Shown here one piece after another: positions 1 through 7,642 of a stretch of 64,000 bases of DNA. Positions within the stretch are counted from its first letter, which is position 1, and each line of letters begins with the position of its first letter. Origin of the DNA: Candidatus Nitrotoga sp. MKT (GTDB taxonomy: Bacteria > Pseudomonadota > Gammaproteobacteria > Burkholderiales > Gallionellaceae); the NCBI GenBank assembly GCA_003402345.1, contig QFXH01000006.1, forward strand, positions 1 to 64,000, in the 5' to 3' direction. The translations under genes and the position numbers were made by a program. Under the pieces are notes generated by a model, which made no database searches, was not told the origin of the DNA, and was given only the letters and a program-made list of their open reading frames with translations.

Positions 1-94
1 CTAGATTCTTCATCGACGTTCGGGGTGTGGGTGGGAGAGTTCTCACTGAGTCTGTCCGCTGCACGGCAGAGGCTTGTCGATGTCCCTCCACCCC

Positions 95-123
95 GGCTCC
101 TTCCAGTCTCTCAAGAAGGAGCC
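95..123. terminator. Hairpin, possible terminator of an upstream gene
   Basis: GGCTCCTT (95-102) pairs perfectly with AAGGAGCC (116-123) across a 13-base loop. No T-run follows, so intrinsic termination is only a possibility. Confidence 0.3.
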
Positions 124-138
124 AGAAACACCATACAA

Positions 139-170
139 GCTTGTCGAAGCCCATTCACCTTTCGACAGGC
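139..170. repeat. Dispersed inverted repeat, TCGACAGGC family (copy 1)
   Basis: GCTTGTCGAA (139-148) faces TTCGACAGGC (161-170), followed by TCAAGGCGAACGG. The same core recurs as a longer element near 3846-3924. Elements with this GAGCCTGTCGA/TCGACAGGCTC core are common intergenic repeats in proteobacteria. Confidence 0.6.
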
Positions 171-318
171 TCAAGGCGAACGGACTTCAAACTTAATCTG
201 GCCGAGTCAATAAAGTAAATCCCCTGTGATGGGATTAAATGATGTAGGTAGTTTATACATGTAATACCCGATCCCGCTTCCCCTCAAGATAAAATCAATC
301 CGGTAACGCAATTGATTT

Positions 319-328
319 CTGCTACAAT
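319..328 (+). promoter_or_regulatory. Extended -10 promoter candidate of rhlE
   Basis: TGC-TACAAT fits an extended -10 element (TG-N-TACAAT). No good -35 is seen at 16-18 bases. The glmS upstream region carries the same TGCTACAATT string, which supports its use as a promoter in this genome. Confidence 0.4.
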
Positions 329-449
329 TTAATTTGTGGTATTAGTTCCTAGTCTTCTTGCCACTATCTGAACTGGTTTTAAAAACCCATCTATCTGCCT
401 AAGACTGGCGCCATCAAAGGCGACAGGCCGATTTTTCTAGGAATAATTT

Positions 450-1781
450 ATGACTTTCTCAGCCCTCGGTTTGTCCGATGAACTTGTCCGTGCCGTTACC
501 GAGCGTGGTTACACTGAACCAACGCCCATTCAGGCGCAGGCCATCCCTGTTGTGCTATCAGGCGGCGACCTGCTGGCTGGCGCACAGACTGGCACGGGCA
601 AGACTGCTGGCTTCACCCTGCCTATCCTGCAACGTCTTACTGCTTCTGCGAAACCTGTAACCGGTAAGGCACCGATTCGTGCGTTGGTTCTTATCCCTAC
701 GCGCGAGCTTGCCGCACAGGTCGAAGAGAGTGTGCGTGATTATGGCAAATACCTGAAACTTACTTCGATGACAATGATTGGTGGCGTTAACATCAATCCG
801 CAAATACAGCGCTTGAAAAGCCGTGTGGATATTTTAGTTGCCACACCTGGCCGCTTGCTCGACCACTTGCAGCAGAAAACGCTAGATCTATCGCATATAG
901 AAATACTGGTGCTGGATGAAGCCGACCGCATGCTGGACATGGGCTTTATTCGCGACATCAAAAAAATCTTGGCTATCCTGCCCAGGCAGCGGCAAAACCT
1001 ACTGTTTTCCGCCACCTTCTCCGACGAGATCAAAATGCTGGCCGATGGGCTGCTCAATAAACCGGCGATGATAGAAGTGGCGCGCCGCAACGCTACCGCA
1101 GAACTGATCACGCAGAAAATTTACCCGGTGGACCGCGAAAGAAAGCGCGAGTTGCTTACCCACCTTATCAAGGAATATAACTGGCATCAGGTGCTGGTGT
1201 TTACACGCACCAAACATGGCGCCAATAAATTGGCGGAACAACTCAGCAAGGACGACATTCCCGCGCTGGCGATCCATGGCAATAAGAGTCAAGCGGCGCG
1301 CACCCGCGCATTGGCGGAATTTAAAACCGGCAAACTGCAAGTGCTTGTGGCAACTGACATTGCTGCGCGTGGCATCGACATCATTGAATTGCCGCACGTG
1401 GTCAACTTCGAAATGCCCAATGTATCGGAAGATTATGTCCACCGTATTGGTCGCACCGGTCGCGCAGGCAGCGAAGGCGAGGCGAGTTCCCTGGTATGTA
1501 TTGATGAACATAAGCTGCTGTGGGACATAGAGCGACTGACCAAGCGTGAAATTCCGGTTGTGCAGGTGCCGGGCTTTGAGCCCGATCCTCGCATCAAGGC
1601 GGAGCCTATTTTAAACGGCCAGAATCGTGGTCAAGGTGGTGGACGTAAGCAAGGACAAGGTCAGGGCCGTGCTCGGGTAGCACCGCGTGCGGGCAGCGGT
1701 CAAGGCCGCACCAGTGCCGCTACGGGTAAACCTGTTGCCCGCAAACCGGTAGTACACCGTTCCGGTGGCTACAATCGCTAA
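450..1781 (+). CDS. rhlE: DEAD-box ATP-dependent RNA helicase, RhlE type
   Basis: RNA-unwinding ATPase acting in ribosome maturation and RNA turnover in the cytoplasm. Motifs visible in order: a Q motif in the first 30 residues (GYTEPTPIQ), Walker A AQTGTGKT (45-52), the DEAD box in [13 protein letters not shown] near 155, SAT in LFSATF near 186, and [10 protein letters not shown] near 331 in the second RecA-like domain. The last 70 residues are rich in Gly, Gln and Arg, the basic RNA-binding tail usual in RhlE-type helicases. The length of 443 residues fits the family. A single monocistronic gene is likely, with an extended -10 promoter about 125 bases upstream. RhlE rather than DbpA or SrmB is inferred from the overall motif context and tail. 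Confidence 0.93.
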   Translation: MTFSALGLSDELVRAVTERGYTEPTPIQAQAIPVVLSGGDLLAGAQTGTGKTAGFTLPILQRLTASAKPVTGKAPIRALVLIPTRELAAQVEESVRDYGKYLKLTSMTMIGGVNINPQIQRLKSRVDILVATPGRLLDHLQQKTLDLSHIEILVLDEADRMLDMGFIRDIKKILAILPRQRQNLLFSATFSDEIKMLADGLLNKPAMIEVARRNATAELITQKIYPVDRERKRELLTHLIKEYNWHQVLVFTRTKHGANKLAEQLSKDDIPALAIHGNKSQAARTRALAEFKTGKLQVLVATDIAARGIDIIELPHVVNFEMPNVSEDYVHRIGRTGRAGSEGEASSLVCIDEHKLLWDIERLTKREIPVVQVPGFEPDPRIKAEPILNGQNRGQGGGRKQGQGQGRARVAPRAGSGQGRTSAATGKPVARKPVVHRSGGYNR

Positions 1782-1860
1782 CCATGTTTTTGCCAAGACG
1801 CAGGGCCAGGTAATTAATTGGATTAGCCCCGACAAAATTAATAAATTTGTTTTTACTAAA

Positions 1861-2427
1861 ATGAATCTCACAACAGACGAAAAAATCATAGCTGCGACCA
1901 AACTGTGGTTGGAGCGAGCCGTCATTGGCCTCAACCTGTGCCCATTTGCCAAGGCCGTTCATGTGAAAAATCAGATACGCTATGTGGTGAGTTCTGCGGC
2001 CACGCATGAAGATTTGCTAAGAGACCTCATGCGGGAGCTGGAAGTGTTGGCCGAAACGCCAGCAACAAATATCGACACAACCTTGCTGGTTCATCCTTAT
2101 GTGCTCACTGATTTTATCGAGTACAACGACTTTCTCGATGTGGCAGATGCGGCACTGGAAGACATGGATTTGGAAGGTTTGTTGCAAGTGGCCAGTTTTC
2201 ACCCACAGTATCAGTTTGCCGGAACGCAACCTGACGATATTGAAAATTACACCAATCGGTCGCCCTACCCAATGCTGCACCTGCTGCGTGAAGCGAGTGT
2301 CGTGCAAGCGGTGTCGGCTTTTCCTGAGGCCGAAAAAATATTCGACAAAAACATTGAGACACTGCGCCGTTTGGGTCACGCAGGCTGGAATGATTTGGGG
2401 CTAATTAATTCTTCCCTGAAAAATTAA
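1861..2427 (+). CDS. DUF1415 family protein
   Basis: Conserved cytoplasmic protein of unknown function. The sequence begins with an amphipathic helix and the motif LNLCPFAKAV typical of DUF1415, followed by FLDVADAALEDMDLEG, SFHPQYQFAGTQPDD and NRSPYPMLHLLREASV. The ATG at 1861 is preferred over an upstream frame entry at 1765, because the family starts shortly before the helix leading to LNLCPFAK and the upstream codons overlap the end of rhlE. Length 188 residues. It sits 79 bases after rhlE and just ahead of srkA on the same strand. The family pattern is clear; no function can be assigned. Confidence 0.85.
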   Translation: MNLTTDEKIIAATKLWLERAVIGLNLCPFAKAVHVKNQIRYVVSSAATHEDLLRDLMRELEVLAETPATNIDTTLLVHPYVLTDFIEYNDFLDVADAALEDMDLEGLLQVASFHPQYQFAGTQPDDIENYTNRSPYPMLHLLREASVVQAVSAFPEAEKIFDKNIETLRRLGHAGWNDLGLINSSLKN

Positions 2428-2448
2428 TAACTGCGCAAAGACCTTGTA

Positions 2449-3435
2449 ATGGTGACATCACCCACTTTCTCTTCACTTACCCCCGATTGCGTCATGAACG
2501 CGTTGGACAGCTTGAACTGCCGCAGCGATGGCCGTCTGTTAGCGCTGAACAGCTATGAGAACCGCGTTTATCAGGTAGGTATGGAAGAGGGTTCGCCGCT
2601 GGTCGCAAAATTTTATCGGCCAGAGCGCTGGACGAATGCGGCCATACTTGAAGAGCACGCTTTCGTGCAGGAATTGGTCGAACGCGAAATTCCGGTGGTA
2701 CCTGCTTTGGTACTAGGGGGCGAAACACTGCACACTTTTGAAGGATTTCGCTTTGCCGTTTTTTCCAAGCGCGGCGGACGCGCGCCCGAACTTGAAGACC
2801 GAAACACGCTGGAATGGATGGGGCGCTTTCTGGGCCGCATCCACGCCATTGGCGCGCTCAAACCGTTCCAGCATCGCCCCACACTGAATATAGCGAGCTT
2901 CGGTGTTGAACCACTTGATTTCTTACTGACAAATAATTTTATCCCGGCTGATCTTGATGCGGCCTATCGCAGCGTAGCTGAACAGGCACTGACTGGCGTG
3001 CGTCATTGTTTTGGGCGTGCCGGCAGCAATGTAAGAGCACTACGTCTGCATGGAGATTGTCATGCGGGTAATGTACTGTGGACGGATGATGGTCCGCACT
3101 TTGTTGATTTTGACGATAGCCGCATGGGGCCTGCCGTGCAGGACTTGTGGATGTTGTTGTCGGGCGAGCGGGCTGACATGGCGCGGCAGTTGAATGACGT
3201 GCTGGCGGGGTATGAAGATTTTTATGATTTTGATTCATGTGAGTTGCATCTGGTCGAAGCATTGCGCACCTTGCGCTTGATTCATTATTCCGCTTGGCTG
3301 GCACAGCGTTGGGATGATCCAGCCTTCAAGCAAGCCTTCCCGTGGTTTAATACTCAACACTATTGGCAAGACCGCATTCTGGAATTGCGTGAGCAGATCG
3401 CGCTGATGGATGAGCCTCCGCTATGGCCGGTTTGA
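2449..3435 (+). CDS. srkA: Stress response kinase SrkA (YihE/RdoA family)
   Basis: Ser/Thr protein kinase of the APH/choline-kinase-like fold. In enterobacteria SrkA counteracts stress-induced death pathways. Visible signatures: YENRVYQVG near the N-terminus, VAKFYRPERW carrying the ATP-binding Lys, the catalytic loop LHGDCHAGNVLW with Asp and Asn, and the metal-binding VDFDDSRMGP. The 328 residues equal the usual length. It starts 21 bases after DUF1415 and its end overlaps the next gene by 13 bases, so the three genes are probably cotranscribed. Confidence 0.92.
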   Translation: MVTSPTFSSLTPDCVMNALDSLNCRSDGRLLALNSYENRVYQVGMEEGSPLVAKFYRPERWTNAAILEEHAFVQELVEREIPVVPALVLGGETLHTFEGFRFAVFSKRGGRAPELEDRNTLEWMGRFLGRIHAIGALKPFQHRPTLNIASFGVEPLDFLLTNNFIPADLDAAYRSVAEQALTGVRHCFGRAGSNVRALRLHGDCHAGNVLWTDDGPHFVDFDDSRMGPAVQDLWMLLSGERADMARQLNDVLAGYEDFYDFDSCELHLVEALRTLRLIHYSAWLAQRWDDPAFKQAFPWFNTQHYWQDRILELREQIALMDEPPLWPV

Positions 3436-3827
3436 TTGATATGCAAACCCGTTGCGCTTGCGGCAGCAATAAAAATTTCACGGACTGTTGCGGGTGTTAT
3501 ATCGGGGGCAACACGCCTGCTCCCAGCGCAGAAGCATTGATGCGCTCCCGCTATGTCGCTTACACATTGGAATGCGAGGATTACATACTGGCAACTTGGC
3601 ATCCATCTACACGTCCCGCCTCGCAGGATGCGGCTGATAAAGTTAAGACAAAGTGGCTGGGGTTGGAGGTGAAGCGCCATGAGTACAATCATCAGGAACC
3701 GGACCGCGCGGTAGTGGAGTTTGTGGCGCGCTACAAAATAGGTGGCCGTGCATATCGACTGCACGAAGTGAGCCGCTTCGTGCGCGAAGGCGACTTATGG
3801 TTTTATGTGGACGGAGATATTCGCTAA
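3423..3827 (+). CDS. YchJ family protein with SEC-C metal-binding motif
   Basis: UPF0225/YchJ-type protein. The N-terminus has the Zn-binding SEC-C signature CACGSNKNFTDCC, followed by the family core with MRSRYVAYTL and the downstream VVEFVARYKIGG. The second, C-terminal SEC-C motif found in longer YchJ proteins is absent, so this is the short form (134 residues from 3423). The ATG at 3423 lies inside srkA; the in-frame ATG at 3441 gives a start closer to the Cys motif, as in YchJ homologues, and is an equally good choice. The precise role is unknown. Confidence 0.85.
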   Translation: MAGLIDMQTRCACGSNKNFTDCCGCYIGGNTPAPSAEALMRSRYVAYTLECEDYILATWHPSTRPASQDAADKVKTKWLGLEVKRHEYNHQEPDRAVVEFVARYKIGGRAYRLHEVSRFVREGDLWFYVDGDIR

Positions 3828-3845
3828 GGCTACGCTGAACAAATC

Positions 3846-3924
3846 CGTTTGCGTTGAGCCTGTCGAGACGCACTCCCTGCAAATTAATAACTTGCAAATG
3901 GCTTCGACAGGCTCAGCCCGAACG
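3846..3924. repeat. Dispersed inverted repeat, TCGACAGGCTCA family (copy 2)
   Basis: TGAGCCTGTCGA (3855-3866) pairs perfectly with TCGACAGGCTCA (3904-3915). The outer arms CCGTT and AACGG extend the match imperfectly. It lies in the space between the ychJ-like gene and prfC and shares its core with the repeat at 139-170. Confidence 0.75.
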
Positions 3925-4024
3925 GAGGAACTTGTTCAGCATTGCCCTAAATTAGTCCCGGTATTTTAGAGCGGTTAGAAGTATTTAATTTATTGGTATA
4001 CATATTTTTACGAGAGCATTTATC

Positions 4025-5680
4025 ATGGCAACGGATTCTGTAACAGAGCCTGTAGTACAAGCAGTTGGCGCACCCGCGCCTGTTGCGCGTGATTTAATCA
4101 CGCGCGAAGTGGCGCGCCGTCGTACCTTCGGCATCATCTCCCATCCGGATGCGGGCAAAACCACGCTGACCGAAAAATTACTGCTGTTTTCCGGCGCGAT
4201 TCAATTGGCGGGTACGGTGAAGGCGCGCAAGAGTGGCCGTCATGCAACTTCAGACTGGATGGACATCGAGAAGCAACGCGGTATCTCTGTAGCCAGTTCA
4301 GTGATGCAATTCGAATATCGCAACCATGTAGTCAATCTGCTCGATACCCCGGGCCACCAAGATTTTTCCGAAGACACCTACCGCGTGCTCACCGCAGTAG
4401 ATTCCGCACTTATGGTGATCGACGCAGCCAAGGGCGTGGAAACGCAAACCATCAAATTGCTCAACGTGTGCCGTATGCGCAACACGCCCATCATAACTTT
4501 CATCAACAAGATGGACCGTGAAACACGCGACCCGGTGGAATTGCTGGATGAGGTTGAGTCAGTCCTTAATATCCAGTGCGCACCGGTAACTTGGCCGCTG
4601 GGGATGGGTAAGACTTTTCGAGGCGTCTATCATTTATTGCGCGACGAGATTCTACTGTTCGCGGCAGGCGAAGAACGTGCCGATCAGGATTTTGAAGTAG
4701 TTAAGGGCATCGATAACCCGCGCCTTGTGGAAATGTTCCCATTGGAAATAGAACGGCTTAAAGCGGAAGTTGAACTACTGCATGGCGCTTCGCATCCTTT
4801 TGATCTGGCCGCGTTTCTGGCCGGCACGCAAACCCCCGTATTCTTCGGCTCCGCTATCAACAACTTCGGCGTGCGCGAAATTCTTAACGCCCTGTTGGAT
4901 TGGGCACCGGCGCCGTGCGCGCGCGATGCTACTGTACGTGTTGTCGCACCTAACGAGGCACCTTTTACTGGCTTCGTGTTCAAGATACAAGCCAACATGG
5001 ACGCAAATCATCGTGACCGCATCGCCTTTTTGCGTGTTTGCTCCGGGCGCTTTGAGCGCGGCATGAAGATCAAACACCTGCGTATTAACCGCGAAATTCG
5101 TGTGTCCAATGTCGTCACTTTTATGGCTTCCAACCGTGAGCAGGTAGAAGAAGCCTACGCTGGCGATATCATCGGCTTACCCAATCACGGCAACATGCAG
5201 ATTGGCGACAGCTTTTCCGAAGGCGAGTTATTACAGTTCACCGGCATTCCTTATTTCGCCCCCGATTTTTTCCGTTCCGTGCGCATCCGAAACCCGATCA
5301 AGGTCAAGCAGCTGCATAAAGGTTTGCAGCAGCTGGGTGAGGAGGGCGCGGTGCAAGTATTCAAGCCAGTGAGTGGTGGGGATTTAATTCTGGGCGCGGT
5401 CGGCGTATTGCAGTTCGATGTGGTCGCCAGTCGCTTGATGGGCGAATACGGCGTGGATGCTGTATTCGACGGCACTAATACCACGAGCGCGCGCTGGGTT
5501 ACTTGCGACGACAAAAAAATGCTCGCCGATTTTGAGAAGGTCCTATCGCACAATGTCGCCTACGATGCCGCCAACAACATGGCTTACCTCGCACCGAACA
5601 GCGTCAATCTCAAGCTCACCCAAGAACGTTGGCCAAAAGTAGTTTTCCACACCACACGCGAACATGCGGTGAAGCTGTAG
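4025..5680 (+). CDS. prfC: Peptide chain release factor 3
   Basis: GTPase that recycles RF1/RF2 from the ribosome after termination. G motifs are intact: [13 protein letters not shown] (P-loop, about 38-50), [14 protein letters not shown] (G3, near 105) and INKMDRE (G4, near 160). RF3-specific stretches such as [15 protein letters not shown] and [15 protein letters not shown] are clear. At 551 residues it is about 20 longer than the E. coli protein, because of an N-terminal extension rich in Ala, Val and Pro. The ATG at 4025 follows GAGAG. It is followed at short spacing by an S4 protein and arfB, making a small translation-related cluster. Confidence 0.96.
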   Translation: MATDSVTEPVVQAVGAPAPVARDLITREVARRRTFGIISHPDAGKTTLTEKLLLFSGAIQLAGTVKARKSGRHATSDWMDIEKQRGISVASSVMQFEYRNHVVNLLDTPGHQDFSEDTYRVLTAVDSALMVIDAAKGVETQTIKLLNVCRMRNTPIITFINKMDRETRDPVELLDEVESVLNIQCAPVTWPLGMGKTFRGVYHLLRDEILLFAAGEERADQDFEVVKGIDNPRLVEMFPLEIERLKAEVELLHGASHPFDLAAFLAGTQTPVFFGSAINNFGVREILNALLDWAPAPCARDATVRVVAPNEAPFTGFVFKIQANMDANHRDRIAFLRVCSGRFERGMKIKHLRINREIRVSNVVTFMASNREQVEEAYAGDIIGLPNHGNMQIGDSFSEGELLQFTGIPYFAPDFFRSVRIRNPIKVKQLHKGLQQLGEEGAVQVFKPVSGGDLILGAVGVLQFDVVASRLMGEYGVDAVFDGTNTTSARWVTCDDKKMLADFEKVLSHNVAYDAANNMAYLAPNSVNLKLTQERWPKVVFHTTREHAVKL

Positions 5681-5705
5681 TTGATTTCCTCTTATAAAGA
5701 CTTCC

Positions 5706-5921
5706 ATGCAGCAATTTGAATTCAAGCTTAATGGCGAATTTGTCGAACTCAACCAATTGCTTAAAATGGTTGGCGTGTGCGATAGCGGCGGAGCGGGCAA
5801 GGCGCTGGTTGCGGAAGGTGTGGTGTCAGTGGACGGGCACGTGGAATTGCGCAAAACCTGCAAAATACGTGCAGGATCGGTGGTAACCTTGGGTGACGTG
5901 CGCATCACGGTGCTTGCATAA
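5706..5921 (+). CDS. Small S4-domain RNA-binding protein (YbcJ-like)
   Basis: 71-residue protein that is essentially a single S4 RNA-binding fold: FVELNQLLKMVGVCDSGG, then VAEGVVSVDGHVELRKTCK and the closing basic strand VTLGDVRITV. Small S4 proteins of the YbcJ family bind structured RNA, possibly ribosomal. It lies 25 bases after prfC and 5 bases before arfB, consistent with an operon of ribosome-linked factors. Confidence 0.85.
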   Translation: MQQFEFKLNGEFVELNQLLKMVGVCDSGGAGKALVAEGVVSVDGHVELRKTCKIRAGSVVTLGDVRITVLA

Positions 5922-5926
5922 TTTTC

Positions 5927-6340
5927 ATGCTGTATATCTCCCACAACGTTACCATTGTTGATCATGAGATCGAGTTAACCGCCGTGCGTGCACAGGGAGC
6001 GGGCGGACAGAACGTCAACAAGGTTTCCAGCGCTGTGCATCTGCGTTTTGATATCAATGCCTCATCGTTGCCGGAATCATTTAAAACGCGGCTTCTTGCA
6101 CTGCACGATAACCGTATCACCAAAGATGGCATGGTGATTATCAAGGCACAGGAATTTCGCAGTCAGGAAATGAATCGTGGTGAGGCATTGCGACGCTTGA
6201 AAGAGTTGGTGCAGAGTATCGCGGTGTTGCCCACCGTCCGTCGCGCAACAAAACCTACGCGCAGTTCGCAGAGAAAACGTATGGACAGTAAGGCCAAGCA
6301 TGGTGCAATTAAAAGTATGCGTGGCCGGGTGGTGGAATAA
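5927..6340 (+). CDS. arfB: Alternative ribosome rescue factor ArfB (YaeJ)
   Basis: Codon-independent peptidyl-tRNA hydrolase that rescues ribosomes stalled on non-stop mRNA. It shows the catalytic GGQ in RAQGAGGQNVNKVSSAV near residue 25 and a basic C-terminal tail (TRSSQRKRMDSKAKHGAIK) that in ArfB inserts into the empty mRNA channel. The codon-recognition domains of RF1 and RF2 are absent. The length of 137 residues matches the family (about 140). It lies directly behind the S4 gene. Confidence 0.93.
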   Translation: MLYISHNVTIVDHEIELTAVRAQGAGGQNVNKVSSAVHLRFDINASSLPESFKTRLLALHDNRITKDGMVIIKAQEFRSQEMNRGEALRRLKELVQSIAVLPTVRRATKPTRSSQRKRMDSKAKHGAIKSMRGRVVE

Positions 6341-6384
6341 CTTGGCAGGAACTCACTTCTGCATGGGACGGATTCAGGAGCTAT

Positions 6385-6942
6385 ATGGCTATTAAAGCAA
6401 CCATCTTCAAAGCCAATCTGCAAATCGCGGACATGGAGCGTCATTATTATCAGGATCACGCGCTTACTCTTGCACAACACCCTTCTGAAACAGACGAGCG
6501 CATGATGGTGCGGCTGTTAGCCTTTGCGTTGCATGCCCACGAATATCTGGAGTTCGGCCAGGGGATGACCGCTGATGATGAGGCGGATTTATGGCGGAAA
6601 GATTTAACGGGTGCGATTGAGTTGTGGATAGACGTCGGGCTTCCCGACGAAAAACTAATACGTAAAGCCTGCGGCCGCTCTAATCAGGTAATTGTTTATA
6701 CCTATGGCGGCCGCGTCGCAGATATGTGGTTCGCACAAAATAGCAGTCAATTCGAACGGCTCAAAAATCTGAGCGTGATTAACCTGCCACTGGAAAACAC
6801 GCGCGCCATCGCCAAGCTGGCTCAACGCAACATGCAGTTGCAATGCACCATTCAGGACGGACAGGTATGGTTGAGCGATGGGAATGACAGTGCGCAGGTG
6901 GAACGTGTGTTGCTAAAAGTGCCATCCACTCGTGGGCATTGA
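6385..6942 (+). CDS. yaeQ: YaeQ family protein
   Basis: Conserved protein with a PD-(D/E)XK nuclease-like fold in known members; its cellular role is unsettled. Family signatures seen: MAIKATIFKANLQIADM at the start, HYYQDHALTLAQHPSETDER, the acidic LTGAIELWIDVGLPDEK and the basic QVIVYTYGG. The length of 185 residues is normal. It starts 44 bases after arfB on the same strand. Confidence 0.9.
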   Translation: MAIKATIFKANLQIADMERHYYQDHALTLAQHPSETDERMMVRLLAFALHAHEYLEFGQGMTADDEADLWRKDLTGAIELWIDVGLPDEKLIRKACGRSNQVIVYTYGGRVADMWFAQNSSQFERLKNLSVINLPLENTRAIAKLAQRNMQLQCTIQDGQVWLSDGNDSAQVERVLLKVPSTRGH

Positions 6943-6977
6943 GTCTAGCTAGTTGGCGCTCAACGACCCGCTTAATT

Positions 6978-7190
6978 TCAATCGCTGCCGCTACACACAA
7001 CACTTGCCCAACCCAGCGCGGCAAACATAACCAAGCCGCCAAGTGTATGCGTCAGCCTGCCCCAGTGCTGGGCATTGGGCCGTTGATCAAAGCAAAAATA
7101 AATGTCGCAAGCAGGGCAAGTGGCATTGCCCGGTAAAGATTGCGGTAGCTTGTATCCGCACTTGGGATAATCAGTGGTAGGTATCAGGTA
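6978..7190 (-). pseudogene. Zinc-ribbon plus transmembrane protein, probable remnant
   Basis: A 70-codon open frame on the minus strand reads like a real protein but has no ATG, GTG or TTG start. It contains CGYKLP, then GNATCPACDIYF (a Cys-x2-Cys knuckle), a short linker, and one hydrophobic helix in THTLGGLVMFAALGWASVV before the stop at 6978. The first knuckle keeps a single Cys, so the ribbon is incomplete. A CTG codon at 7187, six bases after GAAAG, could be a start, but decay of a longer gene is simpler. I do not recognise the family. Confidence 0.35.
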
Positions 7191-7251
7191 TTACTTTCAC
7201 GCTTTACCGGCAAGCCAGCCACAGACTTGCCGAAAGCTGCGTTGTTCTGAT

Positions 7252-7404
7252 TTAGGTGGGCGGGTTTCCATCATTAGCGTGATCGGGCTGGTCTGAGGAA
7301 GGCGGGGCTTTATCTTCTAATTTGCGTTGTTTTTTTTCTTCTTTCTTTTTTTTCTTGGCTAATTCTTTCTGACGTTTTTCGAATTGAAAATTAGGTTGTA
7401 CCAA
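7252..7404 (-). CDS. Small highly charged Lys/Glu-rich protein
   Basis: 50-residue protein from a TTG start at 7404, preceded by AAGGCGACAAA, which gives a usable Shine-Dalgarno. It reads MVQPNFQFEKRQKELAKKKK, then a further Lys/Glu/Gln-rich helix and a Pro/Ser/Asp tail. The QPNF-F-EKRQKELAKKKKKEEK pattern is what I associate with a short conserved betaproteobacterial protein of unknown function. On the + strand it appears as a long pyrimidine-rich tract. The frame is open upstream to a stop without any ATG, so TTG is the only normal start. Confidence 0.55.
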   Translation of the reverse strand: MVQPNFQFEKRQKELAKKKKKEEKKQRKLEDKAPPSSDQPDHANDGNPPT

Positions 7405-7642
7405 TTTGTCGCCTTTTTTGTAGGATTTATTTAAATGCCCGATTTGCAGTCGCTATTTTTACACATTTACGACTATACATGGGGAGTGCTTTGGGGGGCT
7501 GGTATAAACCGCAAAATACGGCCACACGAGTTTATGTGGGTAAAGCGTTATGCTGCGAGCATTGTGTTTTAAATTGCAGGCACACTTTGTTCCTGTGTAC
7601 GTAAATAGCTCAATGGCAACAATCGAAATCTGCTCCCGTTAC

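Larger units (their letters stand above)
1..449. other. Non-coding left edge upstream of rhlE
   Basis: I see no convincing gene here; the two short overlapping reading frames in the first 220 bases have no recognisable product. The stretch holds a GGCTCCTT/AAGGAGCC hairpin (95-123), one copy of a dispersed TCGACAGGC-type inverted repeat (139-170) and the probable rhlE promoter near 323. Confidence 0.6.

Noticed and set aside
25-218. Two overlapping short frames at the left edge
   Set aside because: Low-information translations crossing a hairpin and a dispersed repeat, with no family features.
7435-7572. 45-codon + strand frame starting at ATG 7435
   Set aside because: No Shine-Dalgarno or recognisable motif; it lies in the probable promoter of the minus-strand mini-protein.
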